64,000 nucleotides of DNA from Acanthopleura granulata (Eukaryota > Mollusca > Polyplacophora > Chitonida > Chitonidae): the NCBI GenBank assembly GCA_016165875.1, contig JABBOT010000001.1, positions 14,700,330-14,764,329 on the forward strand, read 5' to 3'. A model generated the notes under the pieces. That model made no database searches and had not been told where the DNA came from. It saw only the letters and a list, made by a program, of their open reading frames with translations. Position 1 is the first letter of the stretch, and each line of letters begins with the position of its first letter. Below are positions 41,044 to 55,800 of this stretch, one piece after another. Both the position numbers and the translations under genes were made by a program.

Positions 41044-43848
41044 CTGTAATATAAAAATAAAAACAGACAGGAAATTTAGCAAGATATACATCAACAATCA
41101 AAATGACTTATTCACATTCAGAAACTTGATGACTGTACTTTACACTTTGCTTCACTCATTTACAATCAGAACAGAATATATGTATATATAATATATATGT
41201 ATGTAAATTCTCATTGGTGTTTTGGGCATAAATGAGAAGAGACATGATAACAATGCCAAAATCGGATGAAGGTGTGAAAATTTATTTGCAGATATAGTGT
41301 TTAATATTTGTTCTGATATTTTCTTTCAGGAAAAAAAGTTTTTGAAAATATTTTGGTACGGTGGTTATTTGGTATGATGCATGTCTAATAAATGTATCTG
41401 AATGTGAAGTAGTTGTTTATATTCCAACATATGCACATAATCTGTATTATGATAATATGTATGAATATATTAAAAATATAAATATGATCAAAATCCAGTT
41501 TGAACACATTTGTTAGATGAAAAGACCAAATTCTAAAACACACTGGTCGACATCACGTAAGTGAAAAATTCTTGAGCATGGCATTAAACACCAATGAATC
41601 AATCAATTATCGATCAATCAACTAATCAATAAAACAATCTGTCCAGGGTTCTGGCATGTCTGGAATGGGGGTCCCAGTGGGATTAGACTGTGTGCCATTC
41701 AGTTTGTATACAATCAATGTTGTGAAATGAAACTGCTATTCGACACTGTTTATGTCACATTTTACTAGTCCATATCACTTGCGATAAACAGTGCAGCCGA
41801 TGATATAAAAGGGCCCCACCAAAAGCTTCACAGGATTTGCTGACAAACGTGAAACTGAGTGCCAACAACAACCAAAGGTAATTAACCAAGTCAAATTCAA
41901 CAACAATTTTCAGCCCTATAACAGAATATTCAGAAATACCTACATCAGAGAAAAAAAGACTTACACGAGCACCATGAACAATCTACTGTCCTAAATTAGG
42001 GGCCTCGTGCTCAATAACCTTTGATTAATAAGGTGATTCCTTTCCTCTGCCAAAATTACCCCTCCATATTGCTTACGTATCCATGGTGATACGGGCTGTA
42101 CTTGAAACTTTCATTTCTTAGATATAAAATTTAAACCTTTTTGAACCAGTTACTCCAAATCATCTAAGTTAAAAACTACAGGAATTTTATGAGTTTCAAG
42201 ATTCGTTTTTTCACTAATAACAATGCAGATTGTATTGAGACCGACATACCGGAAGTCAATGTGACGTTTGGCATGTGCGTGAATCCGGATACAAATCCAC
42301 GTTGATTTCTGCAATGAATTCTTAATTTCCATGCTAATGTCCATCCGACTGTGTTTTCAAGGTTTGTTGTGAAATGTTTAGACGTCGATGTGTCACTTGC
42401 ACTGCCTTAGTGTAGGCGGGTGAATAAATAATGTCGATGCAACGTTCGAATTGGTTGGGCCCTAGATGCTGTGTAAATTAAGAGATGAACCATAACGTGT
42501 GAAGTTGTAACCCACACATCTTGACAGTGATTTATTCCTAAATGTGTGTTAAGGACCAGTCATACAACTCCCGCCATTGTTATCCAGAATGAAGGTGTTC
42601 TCACTGATTTAGCTGTCATTTCTTAACGCAGTCACCCAGGCCCTTGAAACTTGCTGGTCATCAAGATTACATGTAGTATATGGGAAAAGTTTTGCAACAC
42701 AAATAAGCGATATAGCTCAAAAGACAAAAGAATTGTAAAATTCTCAACATGTTTTTTGTGGCCTCACAGCTCCATTCATATTCTCACCTCCAACAGCGGT
42801 AAGAACGTACTTGAAACATTCCACATGACTTCCTCTACACAATGCTACTAATATTTACACTCAACAACAGATCAAACCTTTCGAATTAATGAAAAGTTTA
42901 ATATCTTCTCTCACTGGCACCCATATCATTCCGCGGAATCTTCAAAACAACAACAACATGGCAGAAAGTAGTCTTTCAATTCGCCCTCCTCAACCCAAAA
43001 TGGCTTGATTACAAATCAGTATTGGTTATTATTGTGCTGCAAAACTTTGGTTTACAAGCTAACCAGTGATCTTTAGTTATATGATATGCTCAGTGCGCAA
43101 GTTAGACTTCAATAGATTGTAAACATAGTGCACCATGTGACCAAAATGACACATGCTTGGAAACGGCATTTAGTGCAGCTGTTTTGATTTTTATTTTTTC
43201 ACAGAGTTAGAGATATTACTGTATGAATATGTTGGTACCATTGTATAGACAGTATCCCGAGGAATGTTTCCGGTACATTTATGTTGTTGCTTGAGCTAAG
43301 GCCTCTGAAAGAACTGTGTAGCACCAAAAGACAAGTTGAATATCTGATAAATGTGTTTGTGTATCGCCGATACTATTGATAACTACTGCAAAATGACAGC
43401 AAAATTTGCGAGAAGGCCTGTCCAATGACAGAAGTTTGCACAACTTGTATGATTCCCCTTTAACGTTTCCTCACATTTCCCACGCTCTAGTTTGTCAATC
43501 ACAAATGAAGTTAATCTGGGTGGACAGCAAGTTGTAACTGTGTAAGACTCTCAAATATTCAAATACACTTTCACTTTCAAGCCGGAAAAATCGTGACTCA
43601 GCTTGGATACTATGTTTTGCTGTGTGTGGAATTTTTGACTGGCTTTTAAGTACTGAATGCAGTAGAGATGTTGAAGGGATATTTCTCTCAATCCACTATC
43701 TTTTCTGACAATCTTAAATGCTAAGGTGCTTCATCATGAGCTTCCCATACATTTGGGGAAATAGGAATTGTGAACATAGGAGAGAGATCTGTTCAATTCT
43801 ACATCTATTGACAACTATGTCATGCATTTTCTTAATCTATATTTTCAG
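41044..43848. other. Divergent intergenic spacer between LRP2BP and ARMH3
   Basis: Both genes need a 5' non-coding exon here, because each first coding exon is preceded by an acceptor (41044-41046 on the minus strand, 43846-43848 on the plus strand). I could not place those exons confidently. A SINE tail fragment sits at 41545-41625. An (AT)n-rich stretch is near 41176-41200. No other gene is recognised. Confidence 0.5.
41545..41625 (+). repeat. SINE-A tail fragment
   Basis: Contains gacatcacgtaagtgaaaaa, ttcttgagcatggcattaaa and caccaatgaatcaatcaat, matching the 3' tail of the SINE copies elsewhere. The body and head are missing. Confidence 0.6.
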
Positions 43849-43849
43849 A

Positions 43850-46800
43850 ATGAGCCAACCAACAACTCCTACATCCAAGGAGCGGACCCAATCTGTTCTC
43901 CTGAGGAAGGGCTCAGCTAACAAAATTCCACTGAAGGAAAAAATTGTACAGATTTATGAAGCATTTTTTCAGGTACTTTCATATGGATCACAGTCATTTA
44001 TTACATTTAGTGTAATTTGTAAGGGACCACCTCAGTGCCCTAGTGGTTAGAGTGCTTACCTTGTGGCTAGGAGATCTGGATCAGTACTGGCTTTGGTCAT
44101 ACGAAGGACTTAAAAAAACGGTACTTTTTCTCTCCTGGCTTGTTGCATAACACTGAGAGGTTAGAGCAAGGAAACAGGAACCGATCGGTCTGGTGTCATT
44201 ATCATGTGACAGGGTGGGGTGTCATGTCTGCCTTTTTCATGACCTTCCAGTGGCAGCAGAACTTTGGCGGCATGAACTTGCCTGCCACAAAAAGACATAG
44301 ACGACTCCTTGTCATTGAAAAATTGTTGAGTACGACATTCATCCCAAGAATACATACATATCTTACTTGTAAGGGCCATTCTAACCCGTGAACCATTGAC
44401 CTCACCACAAATAACAAGTCCTTGACCAGTGAAGCCACATGTTTAAATGTTGCTTGCTTCTTTGGCTTAAAGAGTTTTGCCTGGAGCTTTCTCTGGTGTA
44501 TGGTAAAGGTCTTTTTTTTTTCTTTTTTTTTTTTCAGGCTTTGTTTGATTTCTCTGCCCATCAATATAGTGACTTAACTATGTGATTATTCTTTTAAAAT
44601 GTACTCAAGAATCTTGTGACCAGTATTATGGTTGGCAGAGCCCAGCGAAAACACACGACCATTGATATGGTGTTGGCAGACCCTACCATGTACAACCGAA
44701 GAGGAAACAGGCAAGGACTGGATTTAAACTCGCATCATCTGCCTTGGTGATAAGCCCCTGAGTCATTGCCTTGCACTAGCATGCTAACCACTTGGCCATG
44801 GAGCCCCATCCCCCCTCCCTCCCCACCCTCCCCAATGTGCAATGTGCAAACATTGCAGCTGGGGTAATATTGTATGAGTGCTGAACCTGAAAGTGACATC
44901 AGTTTACTCTTGATTGACTTCTTTTGATTTCTCTGTGGATTTCATTCACATCCTTATTGGTTAGGCCATGATCACAATTATGTGCGCTTTCCAGTTTGCA
45001 GGACATTATGATTACAAGGAGTACATGAACATTGTCTCTGTCACTATCATGGTTATGATGCATACATGTGTGAGTGAAAGAATCAGCAGTAGTCATTAGC
45101 ATCTTCAAAATTACAGAATTTTGTACATATTTATATGATACTTAATATGTTTCTGATCATTCCATGCGATGACTTTCTACTTAACAGGGTGAAGATCCTT
45201 CCACTGGAAATCCCAACTTCTGGGATGAGCTTTTTCTCCTTAAGGTACATTTTTTATGCTGAAATAGTGTTTTTCGTGAAAGAGGAACTCTGCAAATATG
45301 CTTGTGCTGGATCTCCATTTTATAATTTCTTTCTACTGTAATTATTTTTTCATTATGATTTTTCTGAAGAAATATTATTACTTTTGTATGAAAGACATAT
45401 GGCTGAAGAATTATCCTGCTGTTTGTATGGGAAATAGATAATTCATACGTGCATTCTTTTTTATACTGACAGAATGCCACAATGGTACCACAATATTTCA
45501 ATGTTTTCAGGTCAACAGCTCCTATCTCGATAAGGAATTTGACAAGCTAAGTGGAGAGGGGTTGCTGTCACTAAAGGTAAGCAGACTCCTAAGAGTAAAT
45601 TTATGAGTCTTCTTATGCAAAATAAAGACCAGCACAGACACAAGCTATGAGCTGAGCAAAACGGCTCTCCTGCCCGTTTGCTCAACACTTAACTTAAGTC
45701 ATGTTTCAGCACACACGTTGTTCCATTGGCTTACAACGTCCTCGGACACAAGGTTATTTCTGAAACTGACATGTCACATGACCTTTTCAGGAGTCGTGTG
45801 CCATACTGAGACATCACATGTTGAAAACGATGGTCATCAATTGGTCACATGTTCGCCTTGCGCTGAGAGGATAGCTTGCTTCAACTCACACACTGTGGAT
45901 TTTGTCTCTCATGTCAAAAAGTATCAAGAGGTGAAAAACTCAACAAAACTTCCCAGTATAAAGCCTTTTAGAGAAGATACACCCTTCTTGATATCTGATG
46001 GGCTTTTCTTTAATGAAGTGATTTTGCATTCAGTAGTCACTTCTTTCAAATAGCAATGGTATTCAGCAAAAACCTTTGTAAATATTGGCGTTATTTGGAT
46101 TGTGATGGCAAAAAAAATGACATTGTATGAGATATCCCTTGAACGACCTACTGCTGAATATTCGCTGGTCGCAGCTGTCACTAGAAAGAAAAAACAGAAT
46201 TAAAGTGGTCGTTTTGTCACTCACCCGCTGTGGCTATTTCTAGAACGTACAGGCAGGGTCAGACAGTGTACTGCGCAGATTTCTGAACCAGTGATTTAAA
46301 TGGTGAAGGCACAGAAAGCTGAAAAATGGGGACTTTCATCTATTAAGTATGAAGTGAATGAGGATGGTGTTGCATGCTTAATTATGCTGTCTCTTTGATC
46401 GGATTCACCCTCTATCACAAGCTCCCGGAACCGTCTGCTGCACGCCTGCTGTGATCAAATTCACCAGCAGCCAGTGAGTCACGTAACCATTAAGGTGTTT
46501 GTTCTTCGGCGTAAATCATCATAGCATTTGGTATGTGTGAGTAGGTGTACAGATGTGATATTGTTCATTGATCATATACTTTGTTTCTTTCAGGAAAACT
46601 TTAACCTCTTGTTTTACAAAAGTGTGCAATATTTGAAACAGGAAAATCCCATTCGTGTATTTAATGCTTTACAGGTAAGTTTCTGAATAGTTCTGTCAAA
46701 CAATAGGATAATGTCTTGTTCAGGTCTTTACTGTTAAGTGTCAAATGTTGAAGCAAGGTACAGTTGAATCCCACAGATTTTTTATATCATTTCTATTTTC

Positions 46801-49800
46801 AAAGACATTATCAAAAGAATATCAAAGTTTCCAAACTTTTGAAATTTTTGAAACTTTGAACTTTGATAATTCAGAACAATCTAAGACGAATATTAAAAGT
46901 CTGTCAGACTGTTTTTTAGTTCAAGTAGTGAACTATGTAATTGGACAAGAAAACTTTTAAAATTTTGAAGAGCGGAGTTTTAAAAAAATGTTTTCTTTGT
47001 TTTCATTAATACGAAAGTTGTGTAAATTTTGAAAATATTTTTGAAATCAGCAATCCTTTTGCATTTAAAATATATATACATGTTTGACTGTATTTGATCA
47101 ATATCTTTGGCTACACGAGACAAAATGCATAATTTTGGTTTAAGAGGGGTACTAGTATCCTAAATTCAGTGCTTCTTTCACCTCAGTGTGGTTGAAAGGC
47201 TGCCAGTGTGATAATAGGCCCTATCCATTCAGTCATTCTTAAAGTAGGATAGCTGGCTTGTTTTACATTGCAGCACCCATAGATATTGGTTATACAAAAT
47301 GTGGTTAATTCATTGATCTAAATTGTGGCGTAGATATAAAAAAAAAAAAAAATTCAGAGATATATTTAGTCAGGTGGATCTAGCTTGATTTGGTGCTTTA
47401 TTTGGTGTTTAATTTTCCCAGACGATCTGTGCTCTTATCAAGGGTGTGTTTAAGAAAAGTCGTGGCGAGTATGGGTTTGATGTCATCAATATTCTGATTG
47501 GATTTGACAGTGCAGAAGGTGTGATGCAGGTAAAATTTGTTTGCTACATGTCATTTTCAAGCCAAACTTTGAATGCCAGCTTGGGTTTAAATGCATTCTC
47601 ATTGAAGAAGAAATGAACATACTTTTGTGTTGGTTTTGTTGTTAATTTACCTTTTCTGTTCATTGAGTAAAATCAGTCTTTTCTTCGTTTCAGTTTTCAT
47701 ATTGAACATATAGTGAAAATGACCTATTGTAAGATGTATTTGTGTAGACATATTTATTTCCCCCCTGCTTCTCTGAAGTTGATGCTGGGAAGCATAGTGT
47801 TTCCATTGAATAAGCATATTGGTTAAATTTTTCTTGATGCAAAAATAGTATTACTATCCCAGACATGTGTGAACATGTGACAGTTGTATTTCAGAGCCTT
47901 GTGGAGACCTTAAATAACTTCCTGACAGGAGAGTACCACATGAATATTAAACGGCTTACCCTGAAGTTTTTCCTTGCCCTTGTCACTGTAAGTCAGACTA
48001 TGTGATTAAGGTATAAGTTAAGATATACTCTAATTCAAGTTTTAGTTGTGATGACAAAACTTTTACATACATTGTCTTAAATATGAGAACATAATTACAT
48101 ACTAAAACCATAAAACTTGTTTAAAATGTAACTCTCACAAAAGAAAAGAAATTATTATTACAAAGCGAAAAGAAAAGACTGTCTCTCTTTTGAACATTTC
48201 TAATGTCTCCACAAGAAAGTATGGATAATAACATGAAAATCACTTACAAAACTGCACTTACGGGAATACTAAATCTCCATTGCCCTTGGTCACAGGCCAC
48301 AGATAACATCAGTCAGAACACTCTTCTGGAGTACTTGATGATAAACAGTGTGTTTGAGGCTCTTATCCAGGTGAGTGTACCATTTGGTAAAGATGCTCAG
48401 TTGAACAATGGAAAATAAAATCCTGGTAATCTCTCCAAAGAACCATCGACTAGTTTTTAGAACTGTCTCTTGCAGGAATGCTGGATGACAAAAATTTCCA
48501 ATGGAAACTGACAGCACCATCTGGGTTGAATGAACTCTTATCTGGAACACTAGTATTGCTTATTCCTATAGTGTACATTAAAAGTATCAGTACTTAATAA
48601 CTATTCATAGAACACCTGAAACTCTACTACTGAAAACCAGTCAAAAGGGATAATTTATACACTGTATGTGCTTATGTTTAAGTTGAGAAATGTTCTGGGC
48701 AGAAGGGTTATTCCGTTTTCTTTAACGTGCAATAAATGACTAACAGTTTTGCCCCCAAAATGCAGTTATCAAATATTAATTTTGGTGCAGAATCTTAAGT
48801 TTTTCCAATAGGTTAATTATCATCCTACCTTCCAAACAAACCGCAACTGACGCTTGGTGATGGGTTTCCCCCAGGTTCTGCCCTTTTTCCTCCCACCGTA
48901 ATGCTGGCCGCCATGGTATAAGTGAAATGTTCTTGAGTATGGCGTAAAACACCAACCAAAAAAAAGGAAAGAAAGAATCCAAACAGACCTTAAGACACCT
49001 TTGTAAAATCATTAGAACTATTAGAATATGGGAAAATGTGCAGCCTTGTCGTGGACAAAATTGTAGGCCATTTACCATAATTAATCTTGTAAATAAATGA
49101 CCAGTTCAGACCAAAGAAAAAAATGGTAACCAACTTCCTTATGGATTCAGGCTCTCAGATTCTGAAAAAAAAAATGTCACCTGAGGACAGTCTCAGTTTA
49201 CAACCTTTATTTTGAGTAGAGTTTAGAGCTGAGACTGATGTGTTTTTATATTACAGATACTGGGAAACCTGAATGCCCGTCAGACTTTAGGCTCAGACAC
49301 GGTTCTCCTGCTAACCTTACTGGTTCAGTATAGAAAGTATGAGGTAAGGCTTTCGTTAATTATGGGCATATATCCTGTTATATGTGTATATAAGTCTTTC
49401 TGATGATTCAACGCGACATTTTGAAGGTTAATACATGTATTATGAGATAAAAATTTATTCTGTCATGTATGGTATTAAACATTATAGATTTCTTCCAGGT
49501 TAAAATGTTTGTGAAGAAAAAAGAATGTAAGCATTTAAAAAAAAAACAGAAGAAAAATGATTACCTTGAAAAATAACAGTAACAAATAAGATACACAGGA
49601 CACGGACAACATATTACTGTCTGAATGATGAGCTAAATGATCTATCTTTTCATTCCAGTCTGCCAATCCGTATATAGTGAAGCTGTCCATTTTAGATGAT
49701 GAATTGGCCATGACAGTGAGTGTCCGTACAACACCAGATGTACAGATATAACATTGTGCTAGAAATACATGATTTTATACAAAATATTGTATGGACTTGT

Positions 49801-52800
49801 ACAAAAGCTTTAAAAGATGTTAATGTGACTTTTATGTGAAATGCATTACATTATTATAAATGTGTTATCCTAATTAAAGTTTGTAACCTATTTTTATATA
49901 CGGAAGAGTCTTATTTTTTTTGTAAAATCTGACATGTTTTAAATGACCAATTAATGTTATAAATACTTGTTTTTTTTTCTGATCTTAGGGCTATGCTCAA
50001 GTCGTGTCTTCGGTATTATCAGACTTTAACAGGTCAGTACACACTGAGATCTTTGTATTAACAGACAGAATTTCAGGGGGGTTCTGGCCTTCACGGTTAA
50101 GGAGCTGATGTTGGTACACCTGACAGACTCTTTTCTTAAAGACCCAAAAGTTTATACATGTAGCTGGTGTTGAATCTGAAAATATCAGAAATTATAAAAA
50201 GTGTTTTTGATTTTGAAACAACTTCCATTTTGTTGCTTGTTGACAGGGAGTTCCAACTGAAGCACACAGAGCCACAGGGAGGCTGGTTCTCATCTTTTAC
50301 AAACATGGTAATTATCTCTTCTTAAGACAACACATAGTATAACTTTGGCTATTTGGGAAGAAAGGTGGAAACAGACAAAATAGGCTACAGCCATTTTGTT
50401 TTGATCTGCATTGTGTGTGAATCAACTTTTAATCTGGAATTCTTATGAGGACATTGGAATTGCGTTGTTAAGGAAACAAGAAAAAATGATATTGCGTCAC
50501 TCCCGTCCCAAAGTTAAGGCACAACTGTGTGACTTGACGATTTGTTTCTAATGTCTACATTTGGTTGGGGACTCACATTGGCGGTCACTGTTACAGTATG
50601 TTTCCATGTCTACAGGCTCTCTGGATATGGGACTTGGTCATAGGATCAGATAGGTAACCTGCACTGCGTAACAATGGAGCTGCAGGTCTCATGTAGGCAC
50701 ATGCTTGTACCACTCATCATGTCTTATGACCTAGAAGAATCATTACCTGCATTATGGCTTACAGCTCCTTAGGTAGAGATGCTATCCTTGTTTAGGCAAA
50801 GGGTGCTGGGATTGTTGACTAAATTTAAGCATTAATGTATTTCATGTAATGTCAAATTTGGCAAGTGGTTGAATGAAAAGTCCTTATGCAGTGTTTTTAA
50901 AAGAAATTTTATGAAAGTTACAAGTCCTCTTTTTGGAGAATTTGAAGTAAATGATGCTTTTTGTTGCTCAATAAGCTTTCATTATGGTTTTTTTTTCAGG
51001 TTGGAAATATGTTTGTTGCAGAAGAGAAAGAAGTTGAAATGGTGAAGTAAGTCTTTCAATGGTTGGGTTTTTGAAGCCATAGTTCAATAACTTGCATACA
51101 TATACATATGTATGTTACATTTAAATGGATTAACTTTAGATTTTAGACATTTTTTGTTTTCCGGTGTGGTCAAGGGAAGTAACTCAGAACTAGACTCTGT
51201 CATGAGATATGTTTCTCTTCCCTGGGGAAGTATTCCTTTGAGAAACTGTTTCTGTGATTGAGATTTATGGTCATAAACTTGAATTAACCCAGGTGATTAC
51301 AGTTTTATTATCTCAGTTGTGTGTCTTACATTTTATTTTCAGAGCAAACGATTCAATATTGTTAGCACTGTATGAAGCTATTCATCTGAACAGGAATTTC
51401 ATCACAGCCCTAACACATGTAAGACCTCAAGGATGCTATTTGTTTATTGCTTATCAATGTTTACCTCTCAGTTGTAAATCAGGTAATTATTATATATTGC
51501 CATTTTCAAATTAACTTATAATATACTTAAATCATTCTCTTCAATGAAACAGATCAACTTTGGTTACCTTCACTGATCACCTATTCTTTACATGGCGCAT
51601 AATGTTAAGTTAATCAGTGAAAGATTCAAAGCTGTAGTGGGGGTCACAAAATTCTGTAAATATAAAAATAACACATGTCATAATACTTGAGAATAATAGG
51701 TGACCTGTACGTGGAAGTCTGGCGTACTAGGTAAACTGGCTACTGGTTGAACAGAATGCTGTCTTACACAGGAAATTATTATTACATGAAGATAATAGTT
51801 CTACACAGTAGGTACCTGTATTTCTGCGTGCTGTTACAAGTTACCGTGTCAGACTTTTTGGTGCACAAGTATATCTATTGGTTTGTCTATGCAAAGAAAG
51901 ATAATCTTGTCTGTGTCACATGTCAGTACTAATTGTTGACTTGAGTGATGGAATGGATATATCTGTATCGTATTTTTTACTGCCATATCGTGGTATATGT
52001 TTGTAGATGGTTGACAAACGTTGTTGAGATATTTATCATATCACAGCTTGTGTTGTCACTATGTTTTCTTGTTTTTAGTCTCATACGCACTCCACCCCCA
52101 CCACACCTCCAGCCTCTCCAGTTACTGCCAGCCCTCCATCATTTGAGACAACAAGTAAGTTCAAAGAACAGGTAACAATAAACTGTTGTATTTATGTATT
52201 GAGTTGTTTCTTCCAACAGCATTATCAACTTTGCACCTGCTATTTGATTAGAGTGTTAAAAAAAAAAGAAAGAATGTGTATTATTTTCATCAAGAGCCTC
52301 TGGCAAATCTCTTGAAGGTTTCCAGGGGACAAATGAGCCTTCACTCATGGAAATAAGTATGTAATCGATCAAATAATCAGTCAGACTGAGCATTTCCAAA
52401 GCCCATTTAATTTTGTGGGTCACTGTTTGAATGAAATTTAAGTTTGAATGAGTCTTTCAGCTGCTGAGCTTGTTCAATGGGTCTAAAAAATATATCCAGG
52501 CAATCACAGTAGTTTCATTGTTGAGCCTTTAAGTTATGTATTATGTGGTAATTGATGTTCTTATTTTGTCTGTTGTTCAGATACCCCGACAGAGATTCCT
52601 GCCACACCCATAGAGCCTATCAGTCAGCCTACAAACCTTCTCGTCACCTTCCTGGAGTACAGCTCTATCGTCATGCAGGACACTAAAGGTTTGTTTGCAC
52701 CCAAGGTTTTTATAGGACACTTTTTTTTGTTAGCCCAACAGTTACCAGCAGTTGTATACAGTCCTCTGTTAGTAAGAAATTTAAAGAAAGTATAATTCTA

Positions 52801-55800
52801 CATGTACCTTTATTAGATTTTGTGAACTTCATGCTTGAAATTGGGGATGGCAACAGAGGAAGTAGATTGTGATCAGCTTGAACGACTTTCAAACTATTTT
52901 CTCGCCAAAGCTCATATCTGGCTGTTTAGCCATGGGGCTTGGCTAGTGTAGATTCCTGTCACGTTGAGTAGTTCCAGAAATAGATCAGTATTGCTTTACT
53001 TTTATGTAAATATCTCTTTCTGATGTGGTGATAATTGTAAAAAAAATATCTGTACATGTACCGATTTTAATATAAGACCTCTGTAATATATTAATTAAAG
53101 AACTGTAAAAAAAAAAAATGGTTGCTTGTCCAAACAAGATCTGCATACAGCCAATGTTATCCCATTGCAATTAATAACGTAGTGTGATATATATAAATGA
53201 GTGTCAAGCAGTATGTACAAGGAGGTAAATTTATTTGTCATTTCAGATGAAACGAGGTACAATAATGCCAAACTCTGCCTTGTCATTCTAAACTGCATTG
53301 CTGAGGTAAGTTTGGACTTTCCTGTTAAACGCACAGTTAAACCATGGCATAGAGGTTGTTATGTCTTCCATATTGCTCTTACGAAACGTTTGGTGAGAAT
53401 CAGTGGCATCGAAATACGATACATTTACATGTTGTGACAGACCCACAACACGAGCTTCTGTGGCATTGTATGCATATACTTGAAAGGTTTGCTTGAGTTA
53501 ACAACTTTTAATCTTTTGTATTCTTAGGATCAGTATGCAAATTCCTTGATACATGATGTTAACATGAACTTCAGGGTGCTTCTACACAGGATGGTGAGTA
53601 TACTGTGTGTATCATGACATGAAGATATTACTCTGATGTGAAGTGTAGTGATCAAAGCTAGATTAAAATGTTAATGTATGTTTGGGTGCAATTTTATTTG
53701 TGTTCAAAGAAGTTTGAAAATATCTAATCCGTATTAGTTTCGATTTGGGTAATCATGAGGTCTGGAAATCACTTAATTTGAATTCATGAATATTTTTGTA
53801 TTCATTATGTTTATGTGAAAAAAATGAGCTATTTAGCTGTGATTTGTAGCTTTTAATTGTTAACGCCTGCCTTCCTGTTTTGTCAGCCAATGAGACATCG
53901 AAAATTTAAGGTAGACAAAAATCCACCTTCTAGACCACTGGCCTGTGCACTTATAGGTAAGTTTGATCTCACTTTGATTGAATGTGAATCATGTATTGCA
54001 CCTCATTTCCATCATCTTGCACCTCAGTTCCATTGCCTTGGCTGGTATAATCATTATCGGGATATTTAGAAAACCTACTCTGAGCTAACCAGACATGAAG
54101 TAATGCCACGTAGAACATAGATTTTAAAGTCCTGATATTATCATGTGACTTTTAATCCATAGTGTATTGATGTTTTTTCCTGTCTACACACAAATATCTC
54201 CCCAAGTTTACCTGCAGTGACATGTAATTTGTAATTTATATCATCCGTTTGTAGTTTTTTTGCTATTATGCTTTTCTTTCTATGTTCAGATTTAATAGTG
54301 GAATTCACGATGAGTCACATGATGAAAAACTTCCCCATGGATCTGTACTTGTAAGTTCTTGAACATAGGGTTCTTCTGTTATTTTTGAAAATATTATTTT
54401 AAAGATTCTCTTAAAATTCTTAAAAATCAATCATTGTTTGTACCAAAATAATTTTCATTTACACATTGCAATTATGTGAGTTGTTGTGTGTTGGATATTT
54501 ACTTTTAACTTTACAGACTTTGTGATGAAATAACCATGGCTTGTTTAATTGACGCATCAGGAAAGCTACAAAATGCAATAATGATTATTTTCTATCTCTC
54601 AGTTATCTCATGAAATGTTGATGGATGCAGTCAGTTGTTATGTTTATGCAAAGTTTATACAATGTCAGACATTGAGTTACCATTGTTTCAGGCGATGCTT
54701 GGGTATTACGCATAGGGTGTTGTGTTACCAAAAAAGATGCCGTGTCCGTCTGAATTATGCCTGGAAAGAGCTGTGGACAGGTAGTTTGACTTTGTCTTTG
54801 TGAATTGACAATACACCAGTCTTGTTTTTAATCTGCAACTCTGATGAAAGTGTATGTATTTAACACTTGAAGATAAATGAAACTTGTGTACAGGATTGAA
54901 ACTAATATCATTTAGTTTATTAAGTGGCATGTTTGTAGATATGACTGCTGACTGCTTATATCGGCCTGTGACCCCAACTTTCTATCACATCATTCAGACA
55001 AAACTATATATATAAGTAAAAAAGAATATTGCACAGTGATGTTTAAATACATACAGATGTGTCCTCTTTTGAAAAGTGATCTCTTGCTCAAACAGTATTT
55101 ATCATATAAATACATAAATACATTTATAAATACATGATATAAATCATTTTTTTTTTTGCAGCATTAATCAATTTATTGAAGTTCATTCTCTCACATGAGA
55201 CTCAACTGGTGAAGAAACACAACATCTTTTTGCTGGCTTCTAGGGTAAGAACTCTCATGTTGGAATATCTGCCATCAACCTGTTAGTGGTCATTAGTTTC
55301 CCCTGGTTTCCTCCCACCATAATGCTGGTCGCTGTCGTATAAGTGAAATGTTCTTGAATGCAAACACCAATCAAGCCAACCCACTCTCTTCACAACCCAC
55401 TCTCACCTCAATCTGACAGAGCCACACTCTACTGACTCTCACATAGCCCACCCACACCCAACTCCTTCGTATCTGACCATCAGCCCACTAATCTGGCCCG
55501 CACGCACCTCACACTACTCTGGTCAACTCTCACCCCACACTCATCTGGCCCACTTGCACATATCACCCCTCTGGTTCACCCTCATCTCACTCTTATCTGG
55601 CCCGTCCGCACATCACACTCCCCTGGCCCACCTCACACTCTTCTGGCCCACCTCACACTCTCTGGTCAACCTGCACATATCACCCCTCTGGTCAACCCTC
55701 ACTTCACTCTTATCTGGTCCACGTGCACATCACTCTCCTCTGGCCCATCACACTCCTCTGGCCCACCTCACACTCCTCTGGTCCACGTCACACTCTTGTG

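Noticed and set aside
45718..46053. 111-codon open frame in ARMH3 intron 3
   Set aside because: Not part of the ARMH3 homologous protein; no domain; exons 3 and 4 join in phase without it.
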